Source of the DNA: a virus
Length of the DNA stretch: 21,127 nucleotides
Direction: 5' to 3' (one strand)
Virus record (IMG/VR): IMGVR_UViG_3300031227_000515
Coordinates: 1 to 21,127 of that record
Numbering within the stretch: position 1 is the stretch's first letter; each line of letters starts with the position of its first letter. This document shows positions 1 to 8,640 of this stretch, piece after piece. The notes beneath the pieces were generated by a model. That model saw only the letters and a list, made by a program, of their open reading frames with translations, was not told the origin of the DNA and did no database searches. The position numbers and the translations under genes are program-made.

Positions 1-1
1 A

Positions 2-3000
2 CCGAAGCGTGGCGAGGACCAACGCGCAAAGGTTGCCTCGGACCTCCGTGAACTATTGGAGACTGAGGCCACAGCCAAGGCAGAGGTCAAGGCATACGAA
101 GAACGACAGGGGACAGCCGATGTCGAGGACGTACAGACAGGCGAAACTGAGCAGCGCGAAGATGAGGGACGGGAAGCGGGACAAGCACCGGTGCAAGTGC
201 CTGGGGTGTCAGAACAGTCGGAGACACAAACACCTGAAGAAGCAACCCAGCCTGAAACTGAAGTTCCGGTAAAGAACCAGGGCAAGAAAGAGACGCCCGT
301 CGCGGAAGTCGAAGAGCCCGTTGCCGACGAGCAACCGGAGTTGCCCGAGGTTCCGGAGGTGCTGGAAAACGAAGAGGCTGAACCAGTCGAAGACGAACCG
401 CCAGTGGTCGATGAGCCAGTGGTCGATGACGAACAGGCCAAGGCGGACGAGGAGGCCGAAAATGTCCGCAAGCTCCGCGCCGACTACAACCCAAAGAACG
501 TCTTGCGCAGCATAGAGCAACGGGCGGAAGTCAAGGACGAGCTGGGAGCCCTGAGTGCTAAGATCCGCAGGCTACCGAAGGGCGACAGCTTGCGCAGTGG
601 GTTGGTGGCGAAGCAGAAGGCGATGCAGCTCGCGCTCAACTCGATGGTGGTGGACGAGGAAATGGCAGCTCGCAACGAGGCTGCAGAAGTGAAGGTTGGC
701 GATCAAGTTCTTACGTCATTCCAAGAGCTTGGCATCACTGACACTCCATTTATCGTTGACAAGGTGAACCGCAAGACACTATGGGTGAAGACGGAGAACG
801 GGAACAGGATCAAGATTCCGAAGGCATCAGCGGAGCTTGTGGTTGCAGAGAAGAACAAGGGCAAGAAAGAGACTCCTGCCGAGGAAGCCACTACGCCCGA
901 GGCGGCTCCTGTTCCAACTAAGGCAATCAAAATAACGGACGTTGCATTTACCCCGTTGGCTGAATACGTAAACGCAACAGCGAAAACCGGGGAGGAAATA
1001 CGCGCGGGTCTCAAGGAAGACGTAGCGCGCATGAGGAAGCAGAACATCTATGACGGTGAAATGCAATCCGCCAAGAGAGAGCTGAAGAAGACAAACAAGG
1101 TGCTAGAGCGAGAGCATGAGGCTAATTCGCGTAAGCACCACAATGAGATGGTGGCAAGGCAGATTTCAGACAACCGTCGTGACCCTGCAAACTACAAGCC
1201 TGTTCCCGCCGAGGTTATTGCTGACTACACAGAACAGAAATCAAAGGCTCCTGTGGCGGAAGAGGCAGCGGACATAGACGACATTGCCGAGTCGCCAACT
1301 GCGCAGCCGGACATGTTTGATGATGGCGAGGAAGACCTGTTCACCCAGAAGAAGAAGCCTGCGGTCGTCAAGTCCGAGGGACACTCCTTCTTCTTTACTC
1401 CCAAGGGCGAGACTGCTCTCGAAGAAGTCTACAAGCATGGCAACTCCTATTACCGTGCTCCGGCTGCGAATGCCATAGATGACTTCACTGGCGTCCGTAT
1501 TGGCAAGGTCGTGGCCAAGGGAGACATGACTATCCTGCAGGTGAGGGAATCGCTGGGATTGTCAAAGTCAGGCGAGGAGTCTTCCAGCCTTGCCATTGGA
1601 ACGAAGGACACCACACCAGTAGCGAAGCCAGCGACAAAGCCACCTGCAGCTACCGAAGCTCCCGTTGATCCACCGTCTGCAGTACGGGCCCGTGCTCTCG
1701 AAATGCAGATGACTGCCGCAGAACTCGTAGATGGTGCAAAAGAACTGCTTGCTCCTGGTGCCCGTGGGATGACTGGCAGAGTTGCTTCTCTGATTATCCG
1801 CGAGGAGCCAGCCAGGATGCGCCAGCGTGACGAGGTGATCCGCGCAAAGCTCCATGACTACTCCGCTGTCTTCCGGAAGATGTCTGATCCAGAGATCAGA
1901 CAGTTCATTGCTCGTATGGAGCCAGAGTCTGGAATGCTCCCACAGGCTACCGCAGAGTTGGACGAGATAGCGGCAGTCATGCGCAAGATGCTTGACGACA
2001 TGCGTAACATGCTACAAGGATACGGCTTGCTTTCTGACTACATCAAAAACTACTTCCCCCACTTGTACAAGAATCCAAAGCACGCGACCGATGTGATTGC
2101 CGGACTTTTGTCGAAGAAGCGACTCTTGCCAAACGGGTTCTTGCAAAAGAGGAAGTATGTCACACTGGATGAGGGATTGGATGCAGGACTCGAACTGGCT
2201 CACTACAATCCAGTGGAGATGCTTGCAGTCCGCATGCACGAGATGAACAGGTACATGGCTGGCGCGAACATCAAGCAACGGTTCAAGGAGTCTGGTCTTG
2301 CTGTATTCGTCGCGTCAAGCATGACCGAGAACTACAAAAAGAGTGGTTGGGTGTTTGTGGATGATCCAGCCTTTATTCTACTCTCAACTCCTGAGAATAC
2401 GACCACCGAGGCGTATGACAAGATGTTATATGAGCAGTTGATGGGTGTGGCCACAAGGCTTGGTATAGATGTCCAGACGGTGGAGAAGCTACGCAAGGGA
2501 CAACTTGGTGTCAGCAAGGGCAATGCGATTAAGAGGCGCGTTGCTACCCCTCTCTCTGTCTTTGCCCACGAGATTGGGCACCAGATAGACGAGCAGTATG
2601 GACTCTTCGAGCAAATGATAGCATCTGGTGACAAGACTGCCATGCGCAGCGAGCTTGACGCCTTGTCGGACTTGCGTCACGAGGGAGAGACTGTGGATGC
2701 CAAGCGCATAGCTTATGAGCGTGGCTCGAACGAACAAGCCGCAGTGATCCTGGAGGCATGGCTTGCCGCCCCGGAGAAGATGGCGAAAGTTGCTCCCACG
2801 ATTACATCCGCATGGAAGTCGTTTCTTGCAGCGAACGAGGATGTGTCACCGTTGCTGAACCTTGATCGATCGGTCGTCCTGGACGAAAAGACGCATGTCT
2901 TCAAGCAAGATGGTGTCACTGAGATAGGGAAGTGGGCGGTCCAAAAAGAGGCGGCAACGATTCTGAACAGATATCTACAGCCTGGGCTAAGTGCGAATCC

Positions 3001-4978
3001 TAATATCTGGATCCGTGGCACGTACAATGGAGTGCGCCAGCTCCGGAACCTAGCTCTGATGATGTCGCACGGACTGAGTGGATTCCATTCGATCAATACG
3101 GCTGGCGATGCCGTTGGTTCCCGCATGGGGCTGGCATTCGAGAAACTGTCTCGTGGCGACTGGGCAGGGTTTGACGACTTGATGAAAGCCCCTGGGGCAT
3201 TCGTGTCCGACATTGCGCTTGGCCGTAAGATCAAGAAAGCTGGCCAGTTGGATCTTGACCAGATCACTGATCCTCACATGCGCTTCATTCTCGATTCAAT
3301 CCTTCGAGCTGGTGGTAGCTTGTCGATGGACTCTGCATACCGGAACAATGCCCGTGTGAGGCTGGTTGACTCTGTGAGGGCTGCACGAGTTGGCAACACG
3401 GCAGAAAAACTCAAGACTGCTGGTGCGCTCCCATTCAACGTGATTCTGGCAGCATTTGAGGTCGCGTCATACCCAATTATGGAATACCAGGTCCCTGCTC
3501 TCAAGCTGGGGGTGTTCTCGCACATGGCCGAGGACATTCACAAGCAAGCCTTGGAGAATGGTTGGAGTGAAACCAAGATCAGCGACGAGCTTGCAAAGTC
3601 CTGGGACAACGTGGAGAACCGCATGGGGCAGATGAACTATGACAACCTGCACTGGAACAAGATCCTCAAGGATACGGTGGTGATGACCTTCCGTGCTTTT
3701 GGTTGGACGTATGGATCGATCCGCGAGTTTGGTGGGGGGATGTGGGATACTGCTTCGATCCCATTGAGAGTTGGCGGCGAGAAGAATTTAGTAGGCAAGG
3801 CCATTGGCATAGATGTTGGCAAGCCGATTATGACCCGCAAGATGGGGTACATGCTTGGATCCGCAGTCTCCTACGCAGTTCAGAGTGCTATCATCCAATA
3901 TCTGTTCACAGCGATGAATGGAGGCGAACCAGAGGAACCACGCGAGATCAAGGATCTTTTCTTCCCCAGAACTGGCAGGAAGAACGCAGACGGGTCCGAC
4001 GAGAGACTGAGCCTACCCCACTACTCTAAAGACATTGTGGCATGGTTTACGAGTCCGGCCAAGACCTTGCAGCACAAGCTCAATCCGACCATCGGAGTAG
4101 CACTGGATCTATACCAGAACGAAGACTACTTCGGACGCCAGATCAGAGAGGGAGGTAATACTGTTACCCGTGCGGCCCAGGGCGTCGGCTACGCGGCAGA
4201 GAGCATGTTTACACCGTTCTCCTGGCGCAACTACAAAAAGTACCGCGAGCAGGGCGACAGCATTACCAAGGCGGCTGTGGTTGGGTTCTCAGGTATCGGG
4301 CCTGCCCCAGCCCACTTGACTCGCTCGCCTGCACAGAAGTTGATGATAGGCATACTGCGAGGCCGGGGTGGTGGAGGTTCCCACAAGCCCCAGGCCGAAG
4401 CCGACAAGTCCAACCGTCGCAGAGATATCGTGAAAGAGAAGCGTTCTGGCAAGAAGATCACCGCAGAAAGACTGAAAGAGTTTAGCTCGCGTGAGCAGCA
4501 GAACATAGATAGACAGGCCAGCAAGTCGGCATTCGCAGCGTCCTTCGCTCGATTGAGCTTTGATGAGGCATTGAACGTCTTCCGTGTGGCCAGCGAAGAA
4601 GAGCAGGCTCAGTCCTGGGAGATGCTTGCTGGCAAGAGAGGGCGCGAAATCTCGCCCGACCAGGACTCGCTCAAGGGCTACTACGAGCTGAAGCTCGGAC
4701 AAGGACAATCTGACCTTCGCATGGCCACCGATGTCCAGATAATCCGCAATGCTGCCATGCGCTTGACTTCAAGTGATTTGTCTGACGTGCAGAGAACGGA
4801 ACTCCTTGAGGCCATGACAGGCAATCCGGAATACGAGGATGACTTGCACTTTGCGGTTGCCGCCTTCAGGCATCGCTGGGTGTTCTCTCCCACAGGCAAG
4901 AGGACAGGCAGACGCGTTGGCACACCAGCCTACCGGAAGCGTGTCCTCCTTCTAGTGCGGACCCTGAAAGAAAATTAG
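2..4978 (+). CDS. Large phage polyvalent protein with embedded HEIGH metallopeptidase motif, 5' partial
   Basis: The frame is open from the left edge through 1658 codons to TAG at 4976, so the start lies outside the window; the TTG at 56 is not a convincing start. The N-terminal ~270 residues are rich in Glu, Pro and Lys, with two near-identical KKETP linkers (about 272-297 and 851-880) flanking a small domain that contains VGDQVLTSFQ. Around nt 1690-2310 there is an LPD-like helical region (YFPHLYK, NPVEMLAVRMHEMNRYM). A zinc-peptidase motif HEIGH lies at 2567-2581, with a downstream acidic helix EQAAVILEAW that may give a third ligand. The C-terminal half resembles large polyvalent or DarB-like phage proteins and has one hydrophobic stretch near 3850-3915. 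Such proteins are thought to be packaged and delivered into the host. That role and the peptidase activity are inference; the overall family call is fairly secure. Confidence 0.8.
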   Translation, partial: PKRGEDQRAKVASDLRELLETEATAKAEVKAYEERQGTADVEDVQTGETEQREDEGREAGQAPVQVPGVSEQSETQTPEEATQPETEVPVKNQGKKETPVAEVEEPVADEQPELPEVPEVLENEEAEPVEDEPPVVDEPVVDDEQAKADEEAENVRKLRADYNPKNVLRSIEQRAEVKDELGALSAKIRRLPKGDSLRSGLVAKQKAMQLALNSMVVDEEMAARNEAAEVKVGDQVLTSFQELGITDTPFIVDKVNRKTLWVKTENGNRIKIPKASAELVVAEKNKGKKETPAEEATTPEAAPVPTKAIKITDVAFTPLAEYVNATAKTGEEIRAGLKEDVARMRKQNIYDGEMQSAKRELKKTNKVLEREHEANSRKHHNEMVARQISDNRRDPANYKPVPAEVIADYTEQKSKAPVAEEAADIDDIAESPTAQPDMFDDGEEDLFTQKKKPAVVKSEGHSFFFTPKGETALEEVYKHGNSYYRAPAANAIDDFTGVRIGKVVAKGDMTILQVRESLGLSKSGEESSSLAIGTKDTTPVAKPATKPPAATEAPVDPPSAVRARALEMQMTAAELVDGAKELLAPGARGMTGRVASLIIREEPARMRQRDEVIRAKLHDYSAVFRKMSDPEIRQFIARMEPESGMLPQATAELDEIAAVMRKMLDDMRNMLQGYGLLSDYIKNYFPHLYKNPKHATDVIAGLLSKKRLLPNGFLQKRKYVTLDEGLDAGLELAHYNPVEMLAVRMHEMNRYMAGANIKQRFKESGLAVFVASSMTENYKKSGWVFVDDPAFILLSTPENTTTEAYDKMLYEQLMGVATRLGIDVQTVEKLRKGQLGVSKGNAIKRRVATPLSVFAHEIGHQIDEQYGLFEQMIASGDKTAMRSELDALSDLRHEGETVDAKRIAYERGSNEQAAVILEAWLAAPEKMAKVAPTITSAWKSFLAANEDVSPLLNLDRSVVLDEKTHVFKQDGVTEIGKWAVQKEAATILNRYLQPGLSANPNIWIRGTYNGVRQLRNLALMMSHGLSGFHSINTAGDAVGSRMGLAFEKLSRGDWAGFDDLMKAPGAFVSDIALGRKIKKAGQLDLDQITDPHMRFILDSILRAGGSLSMDSAYRNNARVRLVDSVRAARVGNTAEKLKTAGALPFNVILAAFEVASYPIMEYQVPALKLGVFSHMAEDIHKQALENGWSETKISDELAKSWDNVENRMGQMNYDNLHWNKILKDTVVMTFRAFGWTYGSIREFGGGMWDTASIPLRVGGEKNLVGKAIGIDVGKPIMTRKMGYMLGSAVSYAVQSAIIQYLFTAMNGGEPEEPREIKDLFFPRTGRKNADGSDERLSLPHYSKDIVAWFTSPAKTLQHKLNPTIGVALDLYQNEDYFGRQIREGGNTVTRAAQGVGYAAESMFTPFSWRNYKKYREQGDSITKAAVVGFSGIGPAPAHLTRSPAQKLMIGILRGRGGGGSHKPQAEADKSNRRRDIVKEKRSGKKITAERLKEFSSREQQNIDRQASKSAFAASFARLSFDEALNVFRVASEEEQAQSWEMLAGKRGREISPDQDSLKGYYELKLGQGQSDLRMATDVQIIRNAAMRLTSSDLSDVQRTELLEAMTGNPEYEDDLHFAVAAFRHRWVFSPTGKRTGRRVGTPAYRKRVLLLVRTLKEN

Positions 4979-4985
4979 CGTTTTT

Positions 4986-5014
4986 TTGCAGGCTTCGCTT
5001 GCTTTCGCTATTTT
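4986..5014 (+). promoter_or_regulatory. Putative sigma70-like promoter for the replication/recombination operon
   Basis: TTGCAG (4986-4991), a 17-nt spacer and TATTTT (5009-5014) lie just after the polyvalent gene stop and 46 nt before the ATG at 5061. The layout matches the two promoter-like sites at 19809 and 20029, which also use TTGC in the -35 box and TATT(C/T)T in the -10 box with 43-48 nt to the ATG. The leader resembles the one before 20100 (GAGTCGA, then CCAGGAGAATC). No experimental support. Confidence 0.45.
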
Positions 5015-5060
5015 GCCTCGTATCTTGATCCCAGAGTCGAGCCCCAAAACCAGGAGAATC

Positions 5061-5464
5061 ATGATGCGAGAGAATGCAGACCCTAAGTTCCCGCTGGAAT
5101 TATTGCCAATGAAGGTTGCCTCATATTGCTGGCAACTATCTAAGACATTTCATGTAGACGAATCCTTTGCAGGACTCTCTGCGCTAGCCGTGGCTGGTGG
5201 CGCGATGGGGAATGCCTTCACTCTGGAACTGAGGAGAAGGAAGAAGAAAAGATCTTTGGGGCATCTCAGGCAAGGAAGATAGTGGGCAAGATAGCACTAG
5301 CCCACTATGGCCTGACAATCGGAAGCGAAGGTCGGAAAACGAGGAGCTTCCCACAGGTACAAGAAGAGAACATTAGGGCAGCTATCAAGATTATGGATTG
5401 GTGTTTGTCAAAGAAAAAGCATATGTTCTCTAACCCAGCCAAACAACAGGAGAATCACCAGTGA
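5061..5464 (+). pseudogene. Decayed DUF3987-type gene: internal deletion and frameshift
   Basis: The ATG at 5061 follows CCAGGAGAATC. The first part (frame of 5061) reads KFPLELLPMKVASYCWQL and later AMGNAF. It aligns at roughly half identity with residues ~342-391 of the primase-DUF3987 protein at 13117 (PFPVDLFPEPIANYCSQV, AMGNAF). It stops at 5282. From about 5250 a different frame reads ARKIVGKIALAHYGLTI, then IMDWCL, matching ARGRLALIHHGL-type and WARWCL segments near residues 630-680 of the same protein. About 240 residues, including the P-loop, are missing, and the two parts are out of frame. It is best read as the relic of a second, diverged DUF3987 gene lacking the primase part. The stop of the second part overlaps the next GTG start (GTGA), so the relic still sits in the translated operon. 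Whether any fragment is used is unknown. Confidence 0.85.
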
Positions 5465-5595
5465 GAAGTATCCGTCGAAGCATGCTGAGATACAAGATCC
5501 GAAAGTCCCATCCATCGTTCAACCATCGCGAGAGAAGGACGGCGTTCCGCGTTGCTTGGCAGAAGGCGCAAAAGAAGACAAAGGAGTCGTCATGA
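5461..5595 (+). CDS. Small basic protein, 44 aa, unknown
   Basis: A GTG start at 5461 lies 8 nt after AGGAG (5448-5452, in the context AACAGGAGAATC used by other genes here). It overlaps the stop of the upstream relic (GTGA), and its own TGA overlaps the next ATG (ATGA at 5592-5595). The product is very rich in Arg and Lys (begins VRSIRRSMLRYKIRKSH; ends with a KKTKE tail), with no cysteine and no hydrophobic segment. A nucleic-acid contact would suit the composition, but no family is recognised. Existence is supported by the ribosome-binding site and both overlaps rather than by homology. Confidence 0.6.
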   Translation: MRSIRRSMLRYKIRKSHPSFNHRERRTAFRVAWQKAQKKTKESS

Positions 5596-5789
5596 TAGCA
5601 GGGAAAGCAGTACTGACTGACAAGGAAGTGTGCAAAATACTCCAGATCACGACGGCCACAATGAGAAATCACCTGAAAGAGGGAAAGCCTCTCTCGAAGG
5701 TGCGCCACTTCGACCTCGGCCGAGCGAGACGATGGAGCGCAACCAGCCTCAACGAGTTCATCAGCGGGAAACAGGAGACAAGAGAATGA
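5592..5789 (+). CDS. Excisionase/AlpA-like helix-turn-helix DNA-binding protein
   Basis: The 65-aa product has the MerR/excisionase-type HTH pattern. It starts LTDKEVCKILQITTATMRNH (helix-turn-helix, residues ~8-27), followed by a short wing and RHFDLGRARRW, and ends in an SLNEFI helix. This is the HTH_17/AlpA architecture found in phage excisionases and small regulators. The ATG at 5592 is preferred over the upstream in-frame TTG at 5556 because it makes an ATGA overlap with the previous gene; the stop in turn overlaps the ATG at 5786. It may act as a recombination directionality factor for the serine recombinase at 16429 or as an operon regulator; the sequence cannot separate these. Its distance from the recombinase is unusual for an xis gene. 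Confidence 0.75.
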   Translation: MIAGKAVLTDKEVCKILQITTATMRNHLKEGKPLSKVRHFDLGRARRWSATSLNEFISGKQETRE

Positions 5790-6658
5790 GCAAGAAGAAG
5801 AAGCTTTACAAGCGTAACGGCAAAGAAGTCTTGGTCCTCAAGACTGTCAATGCCGGCATGACATCTCATTACGGAAACGCATTCAAATACCCGAAGCGTG
5901 GGTGGGTGGAAGCGCATGACTGGGAAGAGTCCAGCAATGGCAGACGCGGAGCTGGACTGCATGGGATACTTTGGGGCGAAACTACGGCCCCTTTGCTCCT
6001 CAACTGGGAACCCAATGCTGTGTGGCTAGTGATTAAGGTCATCGTATCTGATGGTCTAGATCTTCAGCCAACCAAGTGCCGTTTCCGTCGTGGATATGTG
6101 CTTCACGCTGGCACAAGAAATAGCGCAACTGCCTATTTGGCTAGTAGAGTCTCCTTCGTCCCGGTTATCATTGGAGCAAGTACCACGGCAGGCTACAATG
6201 GGCAGGCCACGGCAGGCTACAATGGGCAGGCCACGGCAGGCTACAATGGGCAGGCCACGGCAGGCTACAATGGGCAGGCCACGGCAGGCTACAATGGGCA
6301 GGCCACGGCAGGCAACAATGGGCAGGCCACGGCAGGCGACAATGGGCAGGCCACGGCAGGCGACAATGGGCAGGCCACGGCAGGCTACAATGGGCAGGCC
6401 ACGGCAGGCGACAATGGGCGGGCCACGGCAGGCAACAAGGGGCAGGCCACGGCAGGCGACAATGGGCAGGCCACGGCAGGCTACAAGGGGCAGGCCACGG
6501 CAGGCGACAATGGGATAATTACCATCCGCTACTGGGACGGCTCACGCTATCGCATTGCAGTTGGCTATGTGAACGAGGATGGGATCAAACCCAACAAGAC
6601 ATATCGCCTCAATGCCACGAATCAGTTTATGGAGATCAACAAACAGGAGACAGAGTAG
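5786..6658 (+). CDS. Octapeptide-repeat phage protein (DUF7666-like), 290 aa
   Basis: The ATG at 5786 overlaps the preceding TGA and follows ACAGGAGA at 5771. There are three parts. An N-terminal domain (residues ~1-130) contains the family-like motif GAGLHGILWGE and a W-rich segment NWEPNAVWLVIKV. The middle has fourteen 8-residue repeats ATAG(Y/N/D)(N/K)GQ, nt 6182-6517. The C-terminal segment reads ITIRYWDG, then RIAVGYV and GIKPNKTYRLN. Phage and bacterial proteins of this plan, with Thr/Ala/Gly octapeptides before a YWDG-type end, are usually left hypothetical (DUF7666-like, recalled and not searched). The repeat is likely to form a beta-solenoid. The function is unknown, and its place between a regulator and a recombination ATPase gives no clear clue. 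Confidence 0.75.
   Translation: MSKKKKLYKRNGKEVLVLKTVNAGMTSHYGNAFKYPKRGWVEAHDWEESSNGRRGAGLHGILWGETTAPLLLNWEPNAVWLVIKVIVSDGLDLQPTKCRFRRGYVLHAGTRNSATAYLASRVSFVPVIIGASTTAGYNGQATAGYNGQATAGYNGQATAGYNGQATAGYNGQATAGNNGQATAGDNGQATAGDNGQATAGYNGQATAGDNGRATAGNKGQATAGDNGQATAGYKGQATAGDNGIITIRYWDGSRYRIAVGYVNEDGIKPNKTYRLNATNQFMEINKQETE
6182..6517 (+). repeat. Fourteen 24-bp tandem repeats encoding ATAG(Y/N/D)(N/K)GQ
   Basis: There are fourteen in-frame 24-bp units without a break. They differ almost only at the first base of codon 5 (TAC, AAC or GAC) and the third base of codon 6 (AAT or AAG), plus one CAG/CGG change and edge changes in the first and last units. No synonymous change is seen between units. 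Confidence 0.97.
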
Positions 6659-7522
6659 ATGGCTTTCACACTATCAAGTATCACACGCGAAGTGAAGTTC
6701 CGCGCACCAAGGATCGCGCTTCTCGGAGGTGAAAAGGTCGGCAAGACTTGCTTCGCCTGCGGGTGCCGATTCGAGAATGGAGAACTGGTGGAGACGGGGC
6801 TCAACAGTCCTATCGTCATACCGATCAGGGGCGAAGAAGGAACTGACGAACTGGATGTGCCAGTATTCCCTACCTGCGATTCTTTCCCTGATGTCATGGA
6901 GTGCATTCGCGTGCTCTATGAAGACGAGCACAAGTTCGGGATGATCGTCCTCGACTCCGTGTCGAGTCTTGCTCCTCTCATCAATGACGATGTATGCCAC
7001 GAGTTTGGCGTGGAGAACGTGCGCAAGGTTCCAGGCTTCCGCACTGGTGAAGCTGCGTGCGAGGTCCGTTGGAGACAAATCCTGGCTGGGTTGGACCTTC
7101 TCCGGAACACGAAGGGTATGGGGTGCGTCCTCATCGGTCACACTCGCCTGCGCAAAGCGGCGAACCAGGACGCCGACACCTTTGACGCCTATGATTTCGA
7201 TCTCGAAGTTCCGATCTCGGAAACCATCAAGCGTTGGGCCGATGCCATCCTGTTCGCAGCGATGAAGGTCGCTATCCGGACCGAGGGTAAGGACAGCGAT
7301 TTCTCGAAGGCCAAGCACAAGGGAATCGACGCGACAGGTGGTCAGCGTTACCTGTTCACGAGCCCGAGGCCAGCGAACCCGAGCGGTGGCAGAGGAGTCT
7401 ACGGGCACCTGCCCGCCGAGATGCCTCTTGATTGGGCTGGCTTCCAGGATGAGGTTTTGAAGGCTGGCACGAGAGTCAAGGAATTGGCCGCAGCAAAGGC
7501 GGCAACCGAATCGACCGAATAA
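6659..7522 (+). CDS. Sak4-type RecA-like phage recombination ATPase
   Basis: The 287-aa product starts with ATG directly after the upstream TAG, with AGGAG at 6645. Walker A is GGEKVGKT (residues 23-30), Walker B is IVLDS (96-100), and a sensor-like segment LIGHTRL lies at 158-164. This is the compact P-loop ATPase of the phage AAA_24/Sak4 group, RecA-like single-strand annealing or recombination proteins. The following DUF669 gene supports the call, since Sak4-like ATPases commonly sit beside a single-strand DNA-binding partner. It probably promotes pairing or annealing during phage recombination in the cytoplasm. The C-terminus is charged and Ala-rich (KELAAAKAATESTE). A RadA/RecA-like annotation would be an alternative name for the same fold. 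Confidence 0.85.
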   Translation: MAFTLSSITREVKFRAPRIALLGGEKVGKTCFACGCRFENGELVETGLNSPIVIPIRGEEGTDELDVPVFPTCDSFPDVMECIRVLYEDEHKFGMIVLDSVSSLAPLINDDVCHEFGVENVRKVPGFRTGEAACEVRWRQILAGLDLLRNTKGMGCVLIGHTRLRKAANQDADTFDAYDFDLEVPISETIKRWADAILFAAMKVAIRTEGKDSDFSKAKHKGIDATGGQRYLFTSPRPANPSGGRGVYGHLPAEMPLDWAGFQDEVLKAGTRVKELAAAKAATESTE

Positions 7523-7575
7523 GTGGTGGCACGTACTACCTACGAACAGAAGTGAGAAACCAGGAGACGACGACG

Positions 7576-8130
7576 ATGAACAACAACATTGCATCACTGT
7601 GGGGGATAGACCTGATCCCGCTGAATCAGATCCCCGAGCAAGAGGACCGAGACGGCCAATTCGAGCCGCTGCCGGTTGGCTGGTATGCCGTGACAATCGA
7701 GAAGTCAGAGGTCATGGAAACCAAGAGCGGCAACGGCAAGTATCTCAAGCTTGACATGGTTGTCATTGGCGACCCCTACGCCGGACAACACATCTTCACG
7801 AACATCACGCTTATCAATCCGAACGAGCAAGCAGAGCAGATCGGGATGCGCGAGCTTGGTGCCATCGGCAAGGCATGCGGTCTGCAAACTCTCTCAGGGA
7901 GCGACGAACTGCTTAACAAACAGCTTGACGTGCGCGTGAAGATCAAGAAGCGGGAAGGCTACCCGCCAGACAACGATGTCACGGCCTACAAGCCCCTCGG
8001 GCAAGGGACGGCAACGCAGAAGCCTGCTGCACCTCCTGCTGCCGCAGGGACGCCTCCTGTATTCACTCCACCTGGAGCCAGTGGAGTCGCGCCTCCGGCT
8101 GGTGGTGCGAAGAAGATGCCCTGGGAGTAG
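7576..8130 (+). CDS. DUF669 family, ssDNA-binding-like phage protein
   Basis: The ATG at 7576 has AGGAG at 7562-7566 (context ACCAGGAGACGACGACG) and is preferred to an in-frame GTG at 7552. The 184-aa product has the DUF669 core: PLPVGWYAVTIEKSEVMETK, SGNGKYLKLDMVV, and LDVRVKIKKREGYPPDNDV. A Pro/Ala/Gly-rich linker (from about residue 140) leads to the C-terminal tip KKMPWE. A flexible linker and a short acidic/aromatic tip recall the C-termini of single-strand binding proteins, which recruit partners. Its place directly after the Sak4-like ATPase fits a role as the ssDNA-binding partner. Family membership is good; the biochemical role is inferred. Confidence 0.82.
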   Translation: MNNNIASLWGIDLIPLNQIPEQEDRDGQFEPLPVGWYAVTIEKSEVMETKSGNGKYLKLDMVVIGDPYAGQHIFTNITLINPNEQAEQIGMRELGAIGKACGLQTLSGSDELLNKQLDVRVKIKKREGYPPDNDVTAYKPLGQGTATQKPAAPPAAAGTPPVFTPPGASGVAPPAGGAKKMPWE

Positions 8131-8173
8131 CAGTTACTCACCGAAGACGTTGATGAAGTAGGAGCAAAAGCAA

Positions 8174-8560
8174 ATGCAGAAGGATCTCGCAACACTAGCG
8201 AACGAACTGTTCGCGGCAAAACAGGCAGAGAAGTCAGCAAAGGCTGAACGAATCCAGGCTGAGAAAGCTATCGGCCTGCTCGTAGAAACTGCGGAGAAAG
8301 GCAGTAAGACGGTTGACGCTGGCAATGGCATCCGGATCACGGTGACACGGGGAATCACGTTCAAGGCCGACATGGACGCGATCCGGTCGCTGACCATTCC
8401 AGAGGAGGTAATGCCAATCACGATGGTGCCAGCCTCCTACAAGTTCGACCCGAAGAAGTACGAGAGCGTCAGGGAGAATCATCCCGATATCGCCGCGAAG
8501 CTGGCCAACTGCGTGACGGCGACTCCGAAGAAACTGGCAGTCACGATGAAAGTTGGGTAG
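8174..8560 (+). CDS. Phage protein, DUF7173-like, 128 aa
   Basis: ATG at 8174, with TAGGAG at 8159-8164. The N-terminal ~45 residues form a Lys/Glu/Ala-rich helix (LAAKQAEKSAKAERIQAEK-like, predicted coiled coil). A beta-rich part follows: GSKTVDAGNGIRITVTRGI, then YKFDPKKYE, ending TPKKLAVTMKVG. The order (coiled helix, short glycine-rich strand, P-x-K-x-AV ending) resembles small phage proteins found beside recombination genes, recalled as DUF7173; this was not searched. No catalytic residues are evident. Its position between the DUF669 protein and the PD-(D/E)XK nuclease suggests a recombination accessory role, but this is inference. Confidence 0.7.
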   Translation: MQKDLATLANELFAAKQAEKSAKAERIQAEKAIGLLVETAEKGSKTVDAGNGIRITVTRGITFKADMDAIRSLTIPEEVMPITMVPASYKFDPKKYESVRENHPDIAAKLANCVTATPKKLAVTMKVG

Positions 8561-8567
8561 AAAGGGA

Positions 8568-8602
8568 GAGCCCGCTGCAGGAGTCGAAACCGCAGCGGGC
8601 TC
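8568..8602 (+). terminator. Intergenic hairpin, 11-bp perfect stem
   Basis: GAGCCCGCTGC (8568-8578) is the exact reverse complement of GCAGCGGGCTC (8592-8602), with a 13-nt loop. There is no U-run after the stem, so a classical intrinsic terminator is unlikely. An mRNA-stabilising or attenuating stem between the recombination genes and the nuclease gene is equally possible. Confidence 0.5.
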
Positions 8603-8640
8603 TAATCGGAATCCACGTCTCAGCACAGGAGAAACCAGAC

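Noticed and set aside
5061-5464. Intron or programmed frameshift in the DUF3987-like gene
   Set aside because: About 240 residues are missing with no intron signature, and a frameshift alone cannot restore them.
6182-6517. Tandem 24-bp repeats as a CRISPR array or diversity-generating target
   Set aside because: The repeats are contiguous, in frame and without spacers; no cas genes and no reverse transcriptase or template repeat were seen.
6090-6518. Plus ORF with RQATMGRP repeats
   Set aside because: It is another frame of the octapeptide array; its start is inside the 5786 gene and has no ribosome-binding site.
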